Assembly (NCBI RefSeq): GCF_023897015.1
Contig: NZ_JAMHFY010000017.1
Span: 1-64,000, forward strand
From: Desulfosporosinus nitroreducens
Lineage (GTDB): Bacteria; Bacillota; Desulfitobacteriia; Desulfitobacteriales; Desulfitobacteriaceae
DNA length: 64,000 bases
Direction of reading: 5' to 3'
How positions within the stretch are numbered: position 1 is the stretch's first letter; each line of letters begins with the position of its first letter. Positions 25,801 through 33,710 of this stretch are shown here, one piece after another. Under the pieces are notes generated by a model. It worked only from the letters and a program-made list of their open reading frames with translations. It was not told where the DNA came from and made no database searches. The position numbers and the translations under genes are program-made.

Positions 25801-26158
25801 ATCCGTATTCATATAGTATTGCATATAATTTTCTAAGCCTAGCTCCTGCTTGTACCTTTACTACGTCATTAAGAGTATCTATTTCTATATGATTCATTAG
25901 TGTCGTGTCGATTACCAGTTTCTCTGTTCCGGTTGAATAGCCTTCGTAGTTGTGTCCCCCTGAACGAATGCGAAGTTTTACTTGATTTTTTTCTGACCAA
26001 AGAATGGCATTGGCAACATCCTGATTATGAGAGCAATAGACAATTGCTAGAGGATATTCATCTATAGCTCTGTTGTACTCTTGTCTGGCATGTTCATACT
26101 CTGGATCAAAAGGCCATATAACCTTACCTGTTAATCCTTCTTGTTCCAAGATAAGCAC
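22892..26158 (-). CDS. Fusion of a BBE-type flavin oxidase and a multicopper oxidase
   Basis: 1088 residues. Residues about 30-445 are a berberine-bridge-type FAD oxidase: RIRSGGHNYEGYS (H69) and GGTCPTVAISGLVLGGG (C127) give the His/Cys pair that binds FAD bicovalently, and VFNFPQSI is the BBE tail. An acidic linker (about 460-490) leads to a bilirubin-oxidase/CotA-like multicopper oxidase (about 495-1088) with all copper motifs: HLHGG (639), WYHDHS (685), HPIHIH (956) and HCHILDHEDNDM (1064-1075). No signal peptide is seen. The pair could oxidise a sugar or phenolic while copper sites reduce O2, perhaps on the spore; inference. It is monocistronic. Confidence 0.88.
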   Translation of the reverse strand: MLILEQEGLTGKVIWPFDPEYEHARQEYNRAIDEYPLAIVYCSHNQDVANAILWSEKNQVKLRIRSGGHNYEGYSTGTEKLVIDTTLMNHIEIDTLNDVVKVQAGARLRKLYAILYEYGYAFPGGTCPTVAISGLVLGGGIGLSTRYLGLTIDSLIEAEMVDAKGNILIANHNCNPDLFWALQGAGGGNFGVVTSFTFTLKKKIDKITLIQLKWNNNQPARLSFLSVWQEWLEDLDRRMSAFGRVYKQGALMYAFFYGKPDEARRLLEPILSIPGITFENIEYVDFIDAVSTIGNTYPKSEKFTDTGRFMYEHLPDHELCEIIEIIDKAPTDYNSFVKVYSLGGAVGDVMKNNTAFYYRKANYIMAISSSWEENDEAPINKEWVAEGFLYIKKLTLGSYVNFPYSKLKDYPMAYYGQYVNVLQDIKTKYDPSNVFNFPQSIHPSQNPATELFTADLKPPFSVNSEEDKSADEVESDPEETHLNGAGSLAPNPLDPTTIPKFVNQFFVPPVFMPRVVKHPISGKIKSHDYKVTVSQFTQQILPEGFPETTVWGYGGKVRIPETDEIIPDFKSTPSPTFEAKRHIPINVQWINNLTEPHPLAVDPTLHWANPNKMEMPMPPFPPFPPGFPLAQSPVPMVPHLHGGETEPSSDGFPEAWFTAGEAITGPTFVKSRYHYANEQEPTTLWYHDHSIGMTRLNVMMGLAGFYLLRDPQNHLDEKHSVLPQGKYEIPMVIQDRSFFDDGSLAYPSNGLVPNVHPYWIPGFLGNTIMVNGKVWPNLDVEPRQYRFRILNGSNDRFYNMAFSNQMPFVQIGTDGGYLPKPVQLDALLIAPSERVDILIDFSQLTPGTKLIMTNTANAPFPNGNPPDPQTTGQIMQFTVLNKPAVVPPPLPKILNILYPLKRDRKKRTLTLNLVLGPTGPLEFLLDGQKWHMPTSELPLVGSTEDWQIVNLTGGAHPIHIHLIQFRLISRQGFLVNKYRSDWLALNGEPPFEHLTKVLPVEPYLLDGPINPPAHEDGWKDTIQAYPGQVTTIRIRFAPQAEVVSIPGLNQFPFNPAAEPGYVWHCHILDHEDNDMMRPYKVRNPLEDC

Positions 26159-26405
26159 ATCCTCTCAGTTAAATACTTCTGTATAAATTATTCAGTAGCT
26201 AATACGGTCAATCTCTTGACCAAAACGAGGGTCTGGAACCCTGGACAAGGGTTTTCAGTGTCGAGGACAGTTGAATGGCATTTAGATCCAAATAAGAAAT
26301 TAGGATAGTAGAGCTGGAAGGCGATGCCATTTCAAAAGCGGGGAAGAACAAACAATTACTATTTGCATTATTTAACCTTAACCGCTGCTGGTTGCCCAAA
26401 ACGCT

Positions 26406-26759
26406 TTGGTATTCAAACCCAGAATAGAATATGCTTGTTTACTTAAGATTGCTACTGTTGCAAGAATCATAAAAGACAGGATACAAAGTGGCGAAAGCGT
26501 GACCATTATCGGCAACCCTTTGGGCTTTGAGAAGATCTCTCAGAGAGGTAAAGTAGGTCAATTTTATAATATAGAAAATATCCTGACCCAGGTTTTCGAT
26601 ATCAATATACCTATTAATCCTGGCAATAGCGGTAGTCCGGTCATAGATAATCAGGCCAAGGTGGTAGGTATTATCTTTGCCAGCACTAATATTGAAATAA
26701 ATGGCGAATCAGAACTTCGGGCCTTAGCAATTCCTGTTCAGGTTTTGCCGTCGGAATAA
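26406..26759 (+). pseudogene. C-terminal fragment of a trypsin-like serine protease
   Basis: The frame codes for VTIIGNPLGFEK, then INPGNSGSPVIDNQAKVVGI, the DegP/HtrA-type region around the catalytic serine. The domains carrying the catalytic His and Asp, and any PDZ domain, are missing and no start with a ribosome site is seen. It is a truncated remnant. Flanking stretches 26159-26405 and 26760-27057 hold no gene I can support. Confidence 0.7.
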
Positions 26760-27057
26760 TTATCTCGGATATCACCCATCATTGGTTTATTTCACTTCAA
26801 AGCGGGTTCAATCAATACGAATTTGTGCAGATTTTTGGTGTAGGTGTCCGGGACATTATGTGCAAAATATGTCGAACAAAATTTGTGGGATTATCAATTG
26901 TAGTGGTGTAACATAAAGCAGTAAGTCGATATTAAGTGAATGCTTGCAGTAAGAAACATAGAGAGGTCTCGGTTTCCTTCTTCGCAACAGATTTAATTTC
27001 GACAATATAAGGATTAAAGAGTTACAAGTAGTGTATATGGAAGGAAGGGAAAGCGAC

Positions 27058-28155
27058 ATGAATTGGTTCTTAGAACGGTTAGAACCAAATTCGATAATCG
27101 GGATGACAGCGGGTGTGGATTTTTTTGATGGCTTAGGAGTTCTGTTACTGCGCAAAGGACAGCTGATTACGAAAGGGATAAAGGATCTACTGCAGAAGCG
27201 AGAAGTTTACGTTTGGAGAAAACAGGAAAACATAAGTCGTCCGTCTGAGATGACGAAAGCTTTTCCAAAAGATGTATACATAGAATTAGTGGGATCTTTA
27301 TGGGGTATTTACCATGAAGCGAAGCTTATTCGACCTGAGCAAATTGAAAAAACTGTTGTGCTCGTAGAAACTATTCTAAAAGAGCTTAAACCTATAAATG
27401 TCTATCTGGGTTTAGATGTATTGCAATTAGACTTAGAGAACTTCAAACAACATGATTATGGAACGTTTGTGCATAGCCTAAATGTTGCTTTATTAGCAAC
27501 AATTACCGGAATGCGTTTAGGATATAAAGAGAAGAGACTCAAATATTTGACCTTGGGGGCGTTGCTTCATGACTTAGGAAAGTTGAGGGTGCCAAAGGAA
27601 ATCTTGAACAAACAAGGTAGTTTGACAGAAGAAGAGTTTGTTATTATGAAGCAACACCCTCTGTTGGGAGTAGAAATGCTGAAGAATACCCATTTATTAC
27701 CTAGTGTGCTGGCGACTGTCAAAAACCATCATGAGCGTTGGAATGGAAAGGGTTATCCATACGGATTAATGGAGAACAATATTCATTTTGATGCTCAAAT
27801 ATTAGCCGTCACGGATGTTTATGAAGCATTAACTGCCGACAGGCCATATCGCAAAGGCTTACCACCGTACCATGCTCTCGAAATGATTCTGTCCTGGTCA
27901 GGGAAGGACTTTAACCCGATAGTCGTACAAGCTTTTAGAGAGTCCCTGGTTTTATATCCTGAAAATGCTATTGTTACCCTCAATACGAGAGAAGTGGGAG
28001 TGATTGCGGCAGTGCCCTTGCAACTTCCAACGCGACCTCTTATTCGTCTTTTATTTGATAGTAATGGTAGATTTCTTAATAAAGAGACATATATAGATTT
28101 GATGCATGATTTAACTCGTTTTATTGGGCATGTAGAGTTTAAAGAAGTGGGATGA
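27058..28155 (+). CDS. HD-GYP domain c-di-GMP phosphodiesterase
   Basis: 365 residues from ATG 27058 behind GGAAGGGA. The N-terminal part (about 1-120) is a DUF3391-like/unknown sensory region. The HD-GYP domain (about 130-300) is complete: HDYGTFVHSLNVA, then LLHDLGKLRVPKEIL, then the K-HHERWNGKGYP segment with the GYP motif, and a DVYEALTADRPYRKG segment. These residues form the metal site that hydrolyses cyclic di-GMP. It is followed in the same direction by a small gene and a GGDEF protein, so the set may make and break the messenger. Confidence 0.9.
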   Translation: MNWFLERLEPNSIIGMTAGVDFFDGLGVLLLRKGQLITKGIKDLLQKREVYVWRKQENISRPSEMTKAFPKDVYIELVGSLWGIYHEAKLIRPEQIEKTVVLVETILKELKPINVYLGLDVLQLDLENFKQHDYGTFVHSLNVALLATITGMRLGYKEKRLKYLTLGALLHDLGKLRVPKEILNKQGSLTEEEFVIMKQHPLLGVEMLKNTHLLPSVLATVKNHHERWNGKGYPYGLMENNIHFDAQILAVTDVYEALTADRPYRKGLPPYHALEMILSWSGKDFNPIVVQAFRESLVLYPENAIVTLNTREVGVIAAVPLQLPTRPLIRLLFDSNGRFLNKETYIDLMHDLTRFIGHVEFKEVG

Positions 28156-28224
28156 ACTATCAAAAGACTGTTTTGGACAAACTAGTTATATTAATCAAAA
28201 AAATCGGAGGTTAACGCGAACGTC

Positions 28225-28563
28225 ATGAAAGAAGCCAAAAAAGCGGAAATCCAAATGAATCTGACTGAATTTGAAATGCCTCCTATGCAAGACGTTGTCA
28301 TTGTGGGTCGTAATGCACCTATAGGACCTGAGGCATTAAAGAGGATGGTTGATGTCCTCAGCCCAGATCAGTATAAGATCATTAAAGTTGATCACCCAGT
28401 CATAGAAGCCATAGTAGTACGCAATGCTCTGATGAACATGATCCCCGAAGAAAAATTATGTGAGTTCATTTTAGAGGAAGGAGGGAAGATTGTTGATGAA
28501 ACTACGATTATCAAAGCTCATGTCAATATAACTGTACACATCAGCAAATCGATTGATTTATGA
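28225..28563 (+). CDS. Unknown 112-residue protein in the c-di-GMP module
   Basis: The product is soluble, alpha/beta in pattern (DVVIVGRNAPIGPEALKR, DQYKIIKVDHPVIEAI, KLCEFILEEGGKIVDE) and has no membrane segment or metal motif. I do not recognise it. Its stop overlaps the start of the CBS-GGDEF gene by four bases (ATGA), which makes co-translation and a functional link likely. It could be a partner or regulator of that enzyme. Confidence 0.6.
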   Translation: MKEAKKAEIQMNLTEFEMPPMQDVVIVGRNAPIGPEALKRMVDVLSPDQYKIIKVDHPVIEAIVVRNALMNMIPEEKLCEFILEEGGKIVDETTIIKAHVNITVHISKSIDL

Positions 28564-29426
28564 TAAATATTAGGCGAGTTGAACATATTTACTCTAAAGA
28601 ATTCTACACAGTGGATGTATTGGATGGAGTTTCAAAGATAAGGACATTATTATCTGAAATTGAAAATGGTTGTTGTCCGGTAATGGATGATGGTAATCTG
28701 GTGGGAGTAATAACTTACAAGGAGCTCCTGAGAACACATCCCAACCGAATCATTGCAGATGCTATGAGAGGAAAACCGGTCACAGTTTCTGCTGAAATAC
28801 CGCTTTGGCAAGCCAAAGAACTCTTTGACGAGACTGGTCTAGATGTCTTCTTAGTAGAGGAAAAAGGTATATTATCCGGTATTCTACCTCGAAACCTGCT
28901 CGAGATTCAACTAGGATCTCATATTGATTCATTGACTGGTCTTTATAAGAGTGATTACATATATTATCATGGTGTTCGACTACTTGAAAATAAGCAAGAA
29001 ATCAGTATTCTTTTTTTTGACATAAACAATTTCGGTTTAATCGATAAAACTTTCGGTCATACAGTAGGGGACAATATTTTAATCGAAGTGAGCAAACTCT
29101 TAAGAGAAAATGCTCCTTCGGAGGCCTTTTTGTGCCGTTTTGGAGGAGATGAATTTGCTGTTTTATTACCAGCACACTTGGACACAGGTGCCGCATTAGC
29201 TTACCATCTGGCGGATATTATAGGCCGGCACAGCTTTACTTGCGGAATAGAGATAAGTATTTCAGCAGGAGTAATTGGGGGACGGCGGCATGAAGAACGT
29301 GCTGATGATCCATGGCACACAATGGAGCAACTGATAAATATTGCGAGTCTAAGGTCAACAGAAGCTAAAAAGACTAACGCAACACTTTCCATGGCAGAAA
29401 TTCAGGTTGGAGATGAAATCGCCTAG
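28560..29426 (+). CDS. Diguanylate cyclase with tandem CBS domains
   Basis: 288 residues. Residues about 8-115 form a CBS pair (CCPVMDDGNLVGVITYKELL and LDVFLVEEKGILSGILPRNL), which usually senses adenine nucleotides. Residues about 122-280 are a GGDEF domain with DSLTGLY, the intact active-site loop RFGGDEFAVLL and no obvious RxxD inhibitory site immediately before it. It would make c-di-GMP from GTP under control of an energy-related ligand; this is inferred from the domains. Coupled to the upstream 112-residue gene. Confidence 0.9.
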   Translation: MINIRRVEHIYSKEFYTVDVLDGVSKIRTLLSEIENGCCPVMDDGNLVGVITYKELLRTHPNRIIADAMRGKPVTVSAEIPLWQAKELFDETGLDVFLVEEKGILSGILPRNLLEIQLGSHIDSLTGLYKSDYIYYHGVRLLENKQEISILFFDINNFGLIDKTFGHTVGDNILIEVSKLLRENAPSEAFLCRFGGDEFAVLLPAHLDTGAALAYHLADIIGRHSFTCGIEISISAGVIGGRRHEERADDPWHTMEQLINIASLRSTEAKKTNATLSMAEIQVGDEIA

Positions 29427-29516
29427 GAAGAAAATTCAAGGACATATTATGACTACTCTCAATAGGTTCAGTTGATTTTAGAATGGTAGAGTAGAGCCTG
29501 AATAGGAGGTGAATTT

Positions 29517-30191
29517 ATGTTCAATATTTTGGTAGTCGAAGATGACACCAACACACAAAAACTGATCTGCGCTGTCCTAAAGCGGGGAGGGTACAATGCT
29601 TTGGCGGCAAAAGATGGCCTCGACGCTTTAAGTATGATGGAAAGGCAATATTTTGATTTGATTATCTTGGATTTGATGATGCCAAGGATGAGCGGCTATC
29701 AACTTTGCCAAGAATTACGCGATGTAGGAGAAAATATTCCTATCTTGATGATTACAGCACAACAAGAAATTAAGGATAAACATAGAGGCTTCCTTGTAGG
29801 CACAGACGATTACATGACAAAGCCCTTTGACGAGCAGGAAATGCTATTTCGCATAAAGGCATTACTACGTCGGGCGCAAATTGTCAATGAGCACAGATTA
29901 ACCATCGGCGGCACCACTTTGGATTATAATACGCTTACCGTCACTCATGGTGAAGATACAATTACCCTTCCCCAGAAAGAATTCTATTTACTCTTCAAAT
30001 TGATGAGTTATCCAAATATGATTTTTACCCGCCTGCAATTAATGGATGAAATATGGGGACTTAATACAGAAACAGATGAGCATACCCTGAATGTCCATAT
30101 GGGCAGGCTGCGCGACAAATTTAAAGATAACCCTGATTTTGAGATCGTTACTGTACGCGGACTAGGATATAAGGCGGTGAAGCAACCATAA
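29517..30191 (+). CDS. OmpR/PhoB-family response regulator
   Basis: 224 residues. The receiver domain (1-115) has the acidic pocket EDD (8-10), phospho-acceptor D52 in LDLMMP and the conserved Lys in TKPFDEQE. The C-terminal winged helix (about 125-222) has LTLPQKEFYLLFKLM, then the DEIWGL turn and HTLNVHMGRLRDKF with the wing TVRGLGYKA. It is nine bases upstream of the sensor kinase gene. With the adjacent ABC exporter it resembles systems that respond to cell-envelope antibiotics. Confidence 0.93.
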   Translation: MFNILVVEDDTNTQKLICAVLKRGGYNALAAKDGLDALSMMERQYFDLIILDLMMPRMSGYQLCQELRDVGENIPILMITAQQEIKDKHRGFLVGTDDYMTKPFDEQEMLFRIKALLRRAQIVNEHRLTIGGTTLDYNTLTVTHGEDTITLPQKEFYLLFKLMSYPNMIFTRLQLMDEIWGLNTETDEHTLNVHMGRLRDKFKDNPDFEIVTVRGLGYKAVKQP

Positions 30192-30199
30192 AAAGAAGA

Positions 30200-31237
30200 A
30201 TGAGTCTCGCTGTTTCACTGGTTGTATTTGTCTTTTTTGTTATGGCTTTGTCTGTTGTGATTGGTAGATTAGGTACATATTTACTGGACTATATTTTTGG
30301 CAGTAGATTTTTGGCAAATGGTTTTTTTGGATTTTTTGCCTTGTTGCTAGTAAGCGTATCGATTGGAACTTCTATCACCGCTCTTCTAAGCAGGTGGATG
30401 GTTAAGCCTGTCCGTAATCTGATTGAAGCCATTGAAGATGTAGCTAAAGGGGATTTTTCGGTTACGGTTAAAGGCAGCAACATTCCAGAGCTGGAGAGCC
30501 TTGCCGCGAGTTTTAATATAATGGTGCGGGACCTTGCAGGAATTGAAATGTTACGTCTTGATTTTATCAATAATTTTTCCCATGAGTTTAAAACGCCGAT
30601 TGTTTCGATTAAGGGCTTTGCCAAACTTTTGAAAGAGGGCGGTTTAACCAATGAAGAAGCGCAGGAATATTTAGATATAATCATTCAAGAGTCCCAAAGA
30701 TTGGCTGACCTTTCCACAAATGTCCTGAATTTATCAAAGGTGGAAACTACGGAGATCATTAGTGAGAAAGAGGTTTATGCGCTGGATGAGCAAATTCGCC
30801 GCGCTATACTTATATTGGAACCCAAATGGAGCGCTAAAAATCTGTCAGTAGATGTGGATTTGGAGAGTATAACCATTTATAACAATGCATCCCTGCTCCA
30901 ACAAATATGGGTAAACCTCTTGGATAACGCTATCAAATTCACAGATAACGGTGGAAAATTGCAAGTCAGTTTAAGACGCATCAATTCATCAATACGGTTT
31001 TGTTTGCGGGATAATGGCCAGGGAATGGACGAGGAAACGAAACAACATCTCTTTGACAAGTTTTATCAAGGGGATACATCCCACACAACTATTGGGAATG
31101 GACTTGGACTGACGTTGGTTAAAAAAATTGTCGGCCTCTGCAGCGGACATATAGAAGTCGAAAGTAGTTTGGGAAAAGGTAGCGCCTTCACTGTTTTCTT
31201 GCCTTTGGGGATGCCGATGGATAATATGCGCAGCTAA
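30200..31237 (+). CDS. Sensor histidine kinase with short extracytoplasmic loop
   Basis: 345 residues. Two membrane helices (about 4-26 and 42-64) enclose only about 15-20 residues outside, the layout of intramembrane-sensing kinases. A HAMP domain (about 65-117) is followed by the H-box NFSHEFKTPI (H128) and an HATPase domain with N (NLLDNAIKFT), G1 (DNGQGMDEE), F and G2 (GNGLGLTLV) boxes. It pairs with the response regulator just upstream and is followed by a strong terminator. Confidence 0.92.
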   Translation: MSLAVSLVVFVFFVMALSVVIGRLGTYLLDYIFGSRFLANGFFGFFALLLVSVSIGTSITALLSRWMVKPVRNLIEAIEDVAKGDFSVTVKGSNIPELESLAASFNIMVRDLAGIEMLRLDFINNFSHEFKTPIVSIKGFAKLLKEGGLTNEEAQEYLDIIIQESQRLADLSTNVLNLSKVETTEIISEKEVYALDEQIRRAILILEPKWSAKNLSVDVDLESITIYNNASLLQQIWVNLLDNAIKFTDNGGKLQVSLRRINSSIRFCLRDNGQGMDEETKQHLFDKFYQGDTSHTTIGNGLGLTLVKKIVGLCSGHIEVESSLGKGSAFTVFLPLGMPMDNMRS

Positions 31238-31266
31238 AGCTGTTTTAATCATAATGCTTGGAGTAT

Positions 31267-31311
31267 AAAAGTGCCTGCCAAGGGATAAATCATCCCTTGG
31301 CAGGCACTTTT
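31267..31311 (+). terminator. 20-bp perfect terminator after the two-component system
   Basis: Arms 31267-31286 and 31292-31311 pair perfectly, with AAAA/TTTT at the base. Confidence 0.85.
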
Positions 31312-31699
31312 GTCTTTTGCTATCCTGAAAGATATCCCCAAAAAGCAATCAGAAGAATGCCCCAACCCCAAAAGCAAAGCTTGGGCGACGAAGCTTCCCG
31401 ACCCGGGAGCACTCTCTTTTTATTATCTGATGGTGTCGTTATGGCATGGGGGCCTATCAGAAAGTATAACTTTTCGTTGCATACTGCAAGAAGGGCTAAT
31501 ACGTGCGAAGACAGTGTTTTCGTCGTCTGGAAGCATAAGTGCGACTTTGGCGGTCGCTTGCGCCGGAGGCTTCTCCGTATGTCAACACGTGGGAAGACAG
31601 TGTCTTCGTGGGTGCCAGCCAAGTTTTCTAATACTAGTTGAGGTTGAGTTGATATTAGATTGTTAGCATAAAACTACAAAATGAAAGGAGTTACAGACT
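31312..31699 (+). other. 388-bp leader region before the ABC exporter, with paired hairpin repeats
   Basis: No convincing gene; the open frames here overlap hairpins and have no ribosome sites. A 25-bp unit built on the palindrome GAAGACAGTGTCTTC occurs at 31501-31525 (imperfect) and 31587-31611. A GGGAG-rich hairpin followed by T residues lies near 31400-31425. It may be a structured leader of the ABC operon. Confidence 0.35.
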
Positions 31700-32650
31700 A
31701 TGAATATAATTTCAAAGCAAAAAAACCGTGGCACAAAAGCAATCCAAATTGAGAGTTTGCACAAGAATTTTGGCGAATATAAAGCCTTGAACAATCTGTC
31801 TCTGGAAGTGAACCGAGGAGAGATTTTTGGATTTCTGGGGCTGAATGGTGCAGGAAAGACAACGACCATAAAAACCCTCTTAGGGATGCTCAGGCCAACC
31901 TCCGGCAAGCTCTACATGTTGGGCGAAAAGGTCCATGCCGGAAACTATAAATTATGGGATAAGGTTGGGTATTTGGAGGAAGCTACTTTTTATCCTGATT
32001 TAACCCTAATTGAAAATCTTGACATCGCACGCCGGATGCAAGGGGTATCTGACAAAGAGTCCGTCAATCGGGTTATCTGTAAGTTGGGGCTTGAGCCGCA
32101 CGAAAAGAAAAAGGCGAAGCAGCTTTCTTTAGGAAACAAACAGCGCTTGGGACTTGCCAAAGCCATGATCCACAACCCGGAAATCATGATCCTGGATGAA
32201 CCGATAAATGGTCTTGATCCGGCAGGAGTGGCTGAGATACGGAATATGTTATATGATTTAGCGAAAAATTTTGGCGTTACTATTTTTATATCCAGCCATC
32301 TGCTGGAAGAACTCGCAAAAGTTGCTACACGCCTTGGGATTATTCACAACGGTCACCTTATTCAGGAAATCGAAATGGCTAAGCTGGAACAATCGTTGCA
32401 GAAAAATTTAGTGTTGGATGGACGGGACAAAAATGCCCTAAAGAGTGTGCTTAAAGAACAGGGCTATGAATTTGAGGAAACAATGGATGGTCATCTCAAA
32501 TTAACCGATGGCCATGCACTTGAGAGTCCTGAACGGTTGGCCGAACTCCTCGTTAAATCTAATCAACCGCCAACCCTGCTTCGAGTAATTACGGAGGATC
32601 TGGAAGGCTACTTTCTTCGGACAATTGGTATGGTAAGGGGGAATATCTAA
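31700..32650 (+). CDS. ABC exporter ATPase (BcrA-like)
   Basis: 316 residues. One ABC domain: Walker A GLNGAGKTTT (about 49-58), Q-loop region YLEEATFYPDLT, signature LSLGNKQRLGLAKA, Walker B IMILDEPINGLDP and H-loop SSHLLEE. About 80 C-terminal residues follow the ABC fold, as in BcrA/CcmA-type ATPases of antibiotic or peptide exporters. Good ribosome site (AAAGGAG). Its stop overlaps the permease start, so the two form one exporter. Regulated probably by the upstream two-component system, though a terminator separates them. Confidence 0.9.
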   Translation: MNIISKQKNRGTKAIQIESLHKNFGEYKALNNLSLEVNRGEIFGFLGLNGAGKTTTIKTLLGMLRPTSGKLYMLGEKVHAGNYKLWDKVGYLEEATFYPDLTLIENLDIARRMQGVSDKESVNRVICKLGLEPHEKKKAKQLSLGNKQRLGLAKAMIHNPEIMILDEPINGLDPAGVAEIRNMLYDLAKNFGVTIFISSHLLEELAKVATRLGIIHNGHLIQEIEMAKLEQSLQKNLVLDGRDKNALKSVLKEQGYEFEETMDGHLKLTDGHALESPERLAELLVKSNQPPTLLRVITEDLEGYFLRTIGMVRGNI

Positions 32651-33366
32651 TGAATATTTTGTCTGTTCTACATTGTGAAATTCGTAAGATTATCCGCTCT
32701 AATGTGTTTGGGCTGGTGTTTCTTGTTTTTGCATTTGGGCCAATCATGATGGGAGTTGGAACTATTTTATCCAGTAACACGGGTGATATCAATTGGCAAA
32801 TGTATTTAACAGAATTGCTTAGTGGTCTCGCCGCCCTGGGACTTATCGGATACACATTTATCTCTGCCTGGGTATTTGGTCGAGAGTTTTCAGATAAAAC
32901 GATTAAGGATTTGCTTTCCAAGCCCGTATCCAGATCACAGATTGTCATGTCCAAATTGCTGGTTATTTTAGCCTGGGACCTATTGCTTGCTCTCTTTATG
33001 TTTGTCGTTGCCCTCGCCGCAGGTGGTGTTCTGGGGGTTACGGGCTGGTCAGATGCCCTTATTGGGGATGTTTTCTTTAGATTTATTATAACATCCCTAT
33101 TGTTTATTGTGGTTACCACACCAGGCACCTTTCTGGCAAATATTAGCAAAGGATACTTGGCGCCCTTGGGACTCATCTTGGTCATCGTAATTTTCTCAAA
33201 CGTGTTGGCCTCTATGGGATTTGCCCCTTATTTCCCCTGGACAATCCCCTCGGTATTTCAAAGCACCGGGTTCCTTAATTTGAGTAGCATAATTATTCTT
33301 GCTTCTACGGGAATAGCCGGAATAGTTGGAACATTTGCTTGGTGGAGATTTGCTGAGCAACAATAA
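32650..33366 (+). CDS. ABC-2-type permease of the exporter
   Basis: 238 residues with six hydrophobic segments (about 18-38, 55-75, 100-125, 140-160, 170-192 and 210-230). The cytoplasmic motif GREFSDKTIKDLLSKPVSRSQI is the hallmark of BcrB/ABC2_membrane_4 permeases. The ATG overlaps the ATPase stop (TAATG). It should export a hydrophobic compound or peptide; substrate unknown. Confidence 0.88.
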   Translation: MNILSVLHCEIRKIIRSNVFGLVFLVFAFGPIMMGVGTILSSNTGDINWQMYLTELLSGLAALGLIGYTFISAWVFGREFSDKTIKDLLSKPVSRSQIVMSKLLVILAWDLLLALFMFVVALAAGGVLGVTGWSDALIGDVFFRFIITSLLFIVVTTPGTFLANISKGYLAPLGLILVIVIFSNVLASMGFAPYFPWTIPSVFQSTGFLNLSSIIILASTGIAGIVGTFAWWRFAEQQ

Positions 33367-33392
33367 ACGCACTGATTTCTCGTAAGCATACC

Positions 33393-33420
33393 GCTCCTGA
33401 TAAGGAGCAATAACTTTTTA
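33393..33420 (+). terminator. Weak terminator after the ABC permease gene
   Basis: GCTCCT (33393-33398) pairs with AGGAGC (33403-33408), then AATAACTTTTT. The following stretch to 33710 has no intact gene. The minus strand around 33400-33604 is open and protein-like (CIRLGLYVEKLGEWVGIM) but lacks a ribosome site and may be decayed coding DNA. Confidence 0.4.
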
Positions 33421-33710
33421 ACCATTGCTCACAAGTTCGGGCTTGACGATAAGCTATCATAATACCGACCCATTCTCCAAGCTTTTCAACGTATAACCCC
33501 AGGCGAATACACACATGCCTCGATTGGAATCGAAGCATGGCAATGAATTTCTTCGCTTTGTTGCAAAAGGTGGATTCCATATTGATCCGGTCAAGGGCAC
33601 TCACTTACGGTGATGAGGGTGAATGAACCGTCCCCGGAGGATGTTCGCTCAGAGAAAAATAGGTGACCGGATATATGAGTACAAACCGAATTATATGAGG
33701 GGGATTTATC

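Noticed and set aside
31258-31666. Overlapping frames of 118-127 codons on the plus strand and 100 codons on the minus strand
   Set aside because: They cover a perfect terminator and the palindromic leader repeats, with no start signals or recognisable domains.
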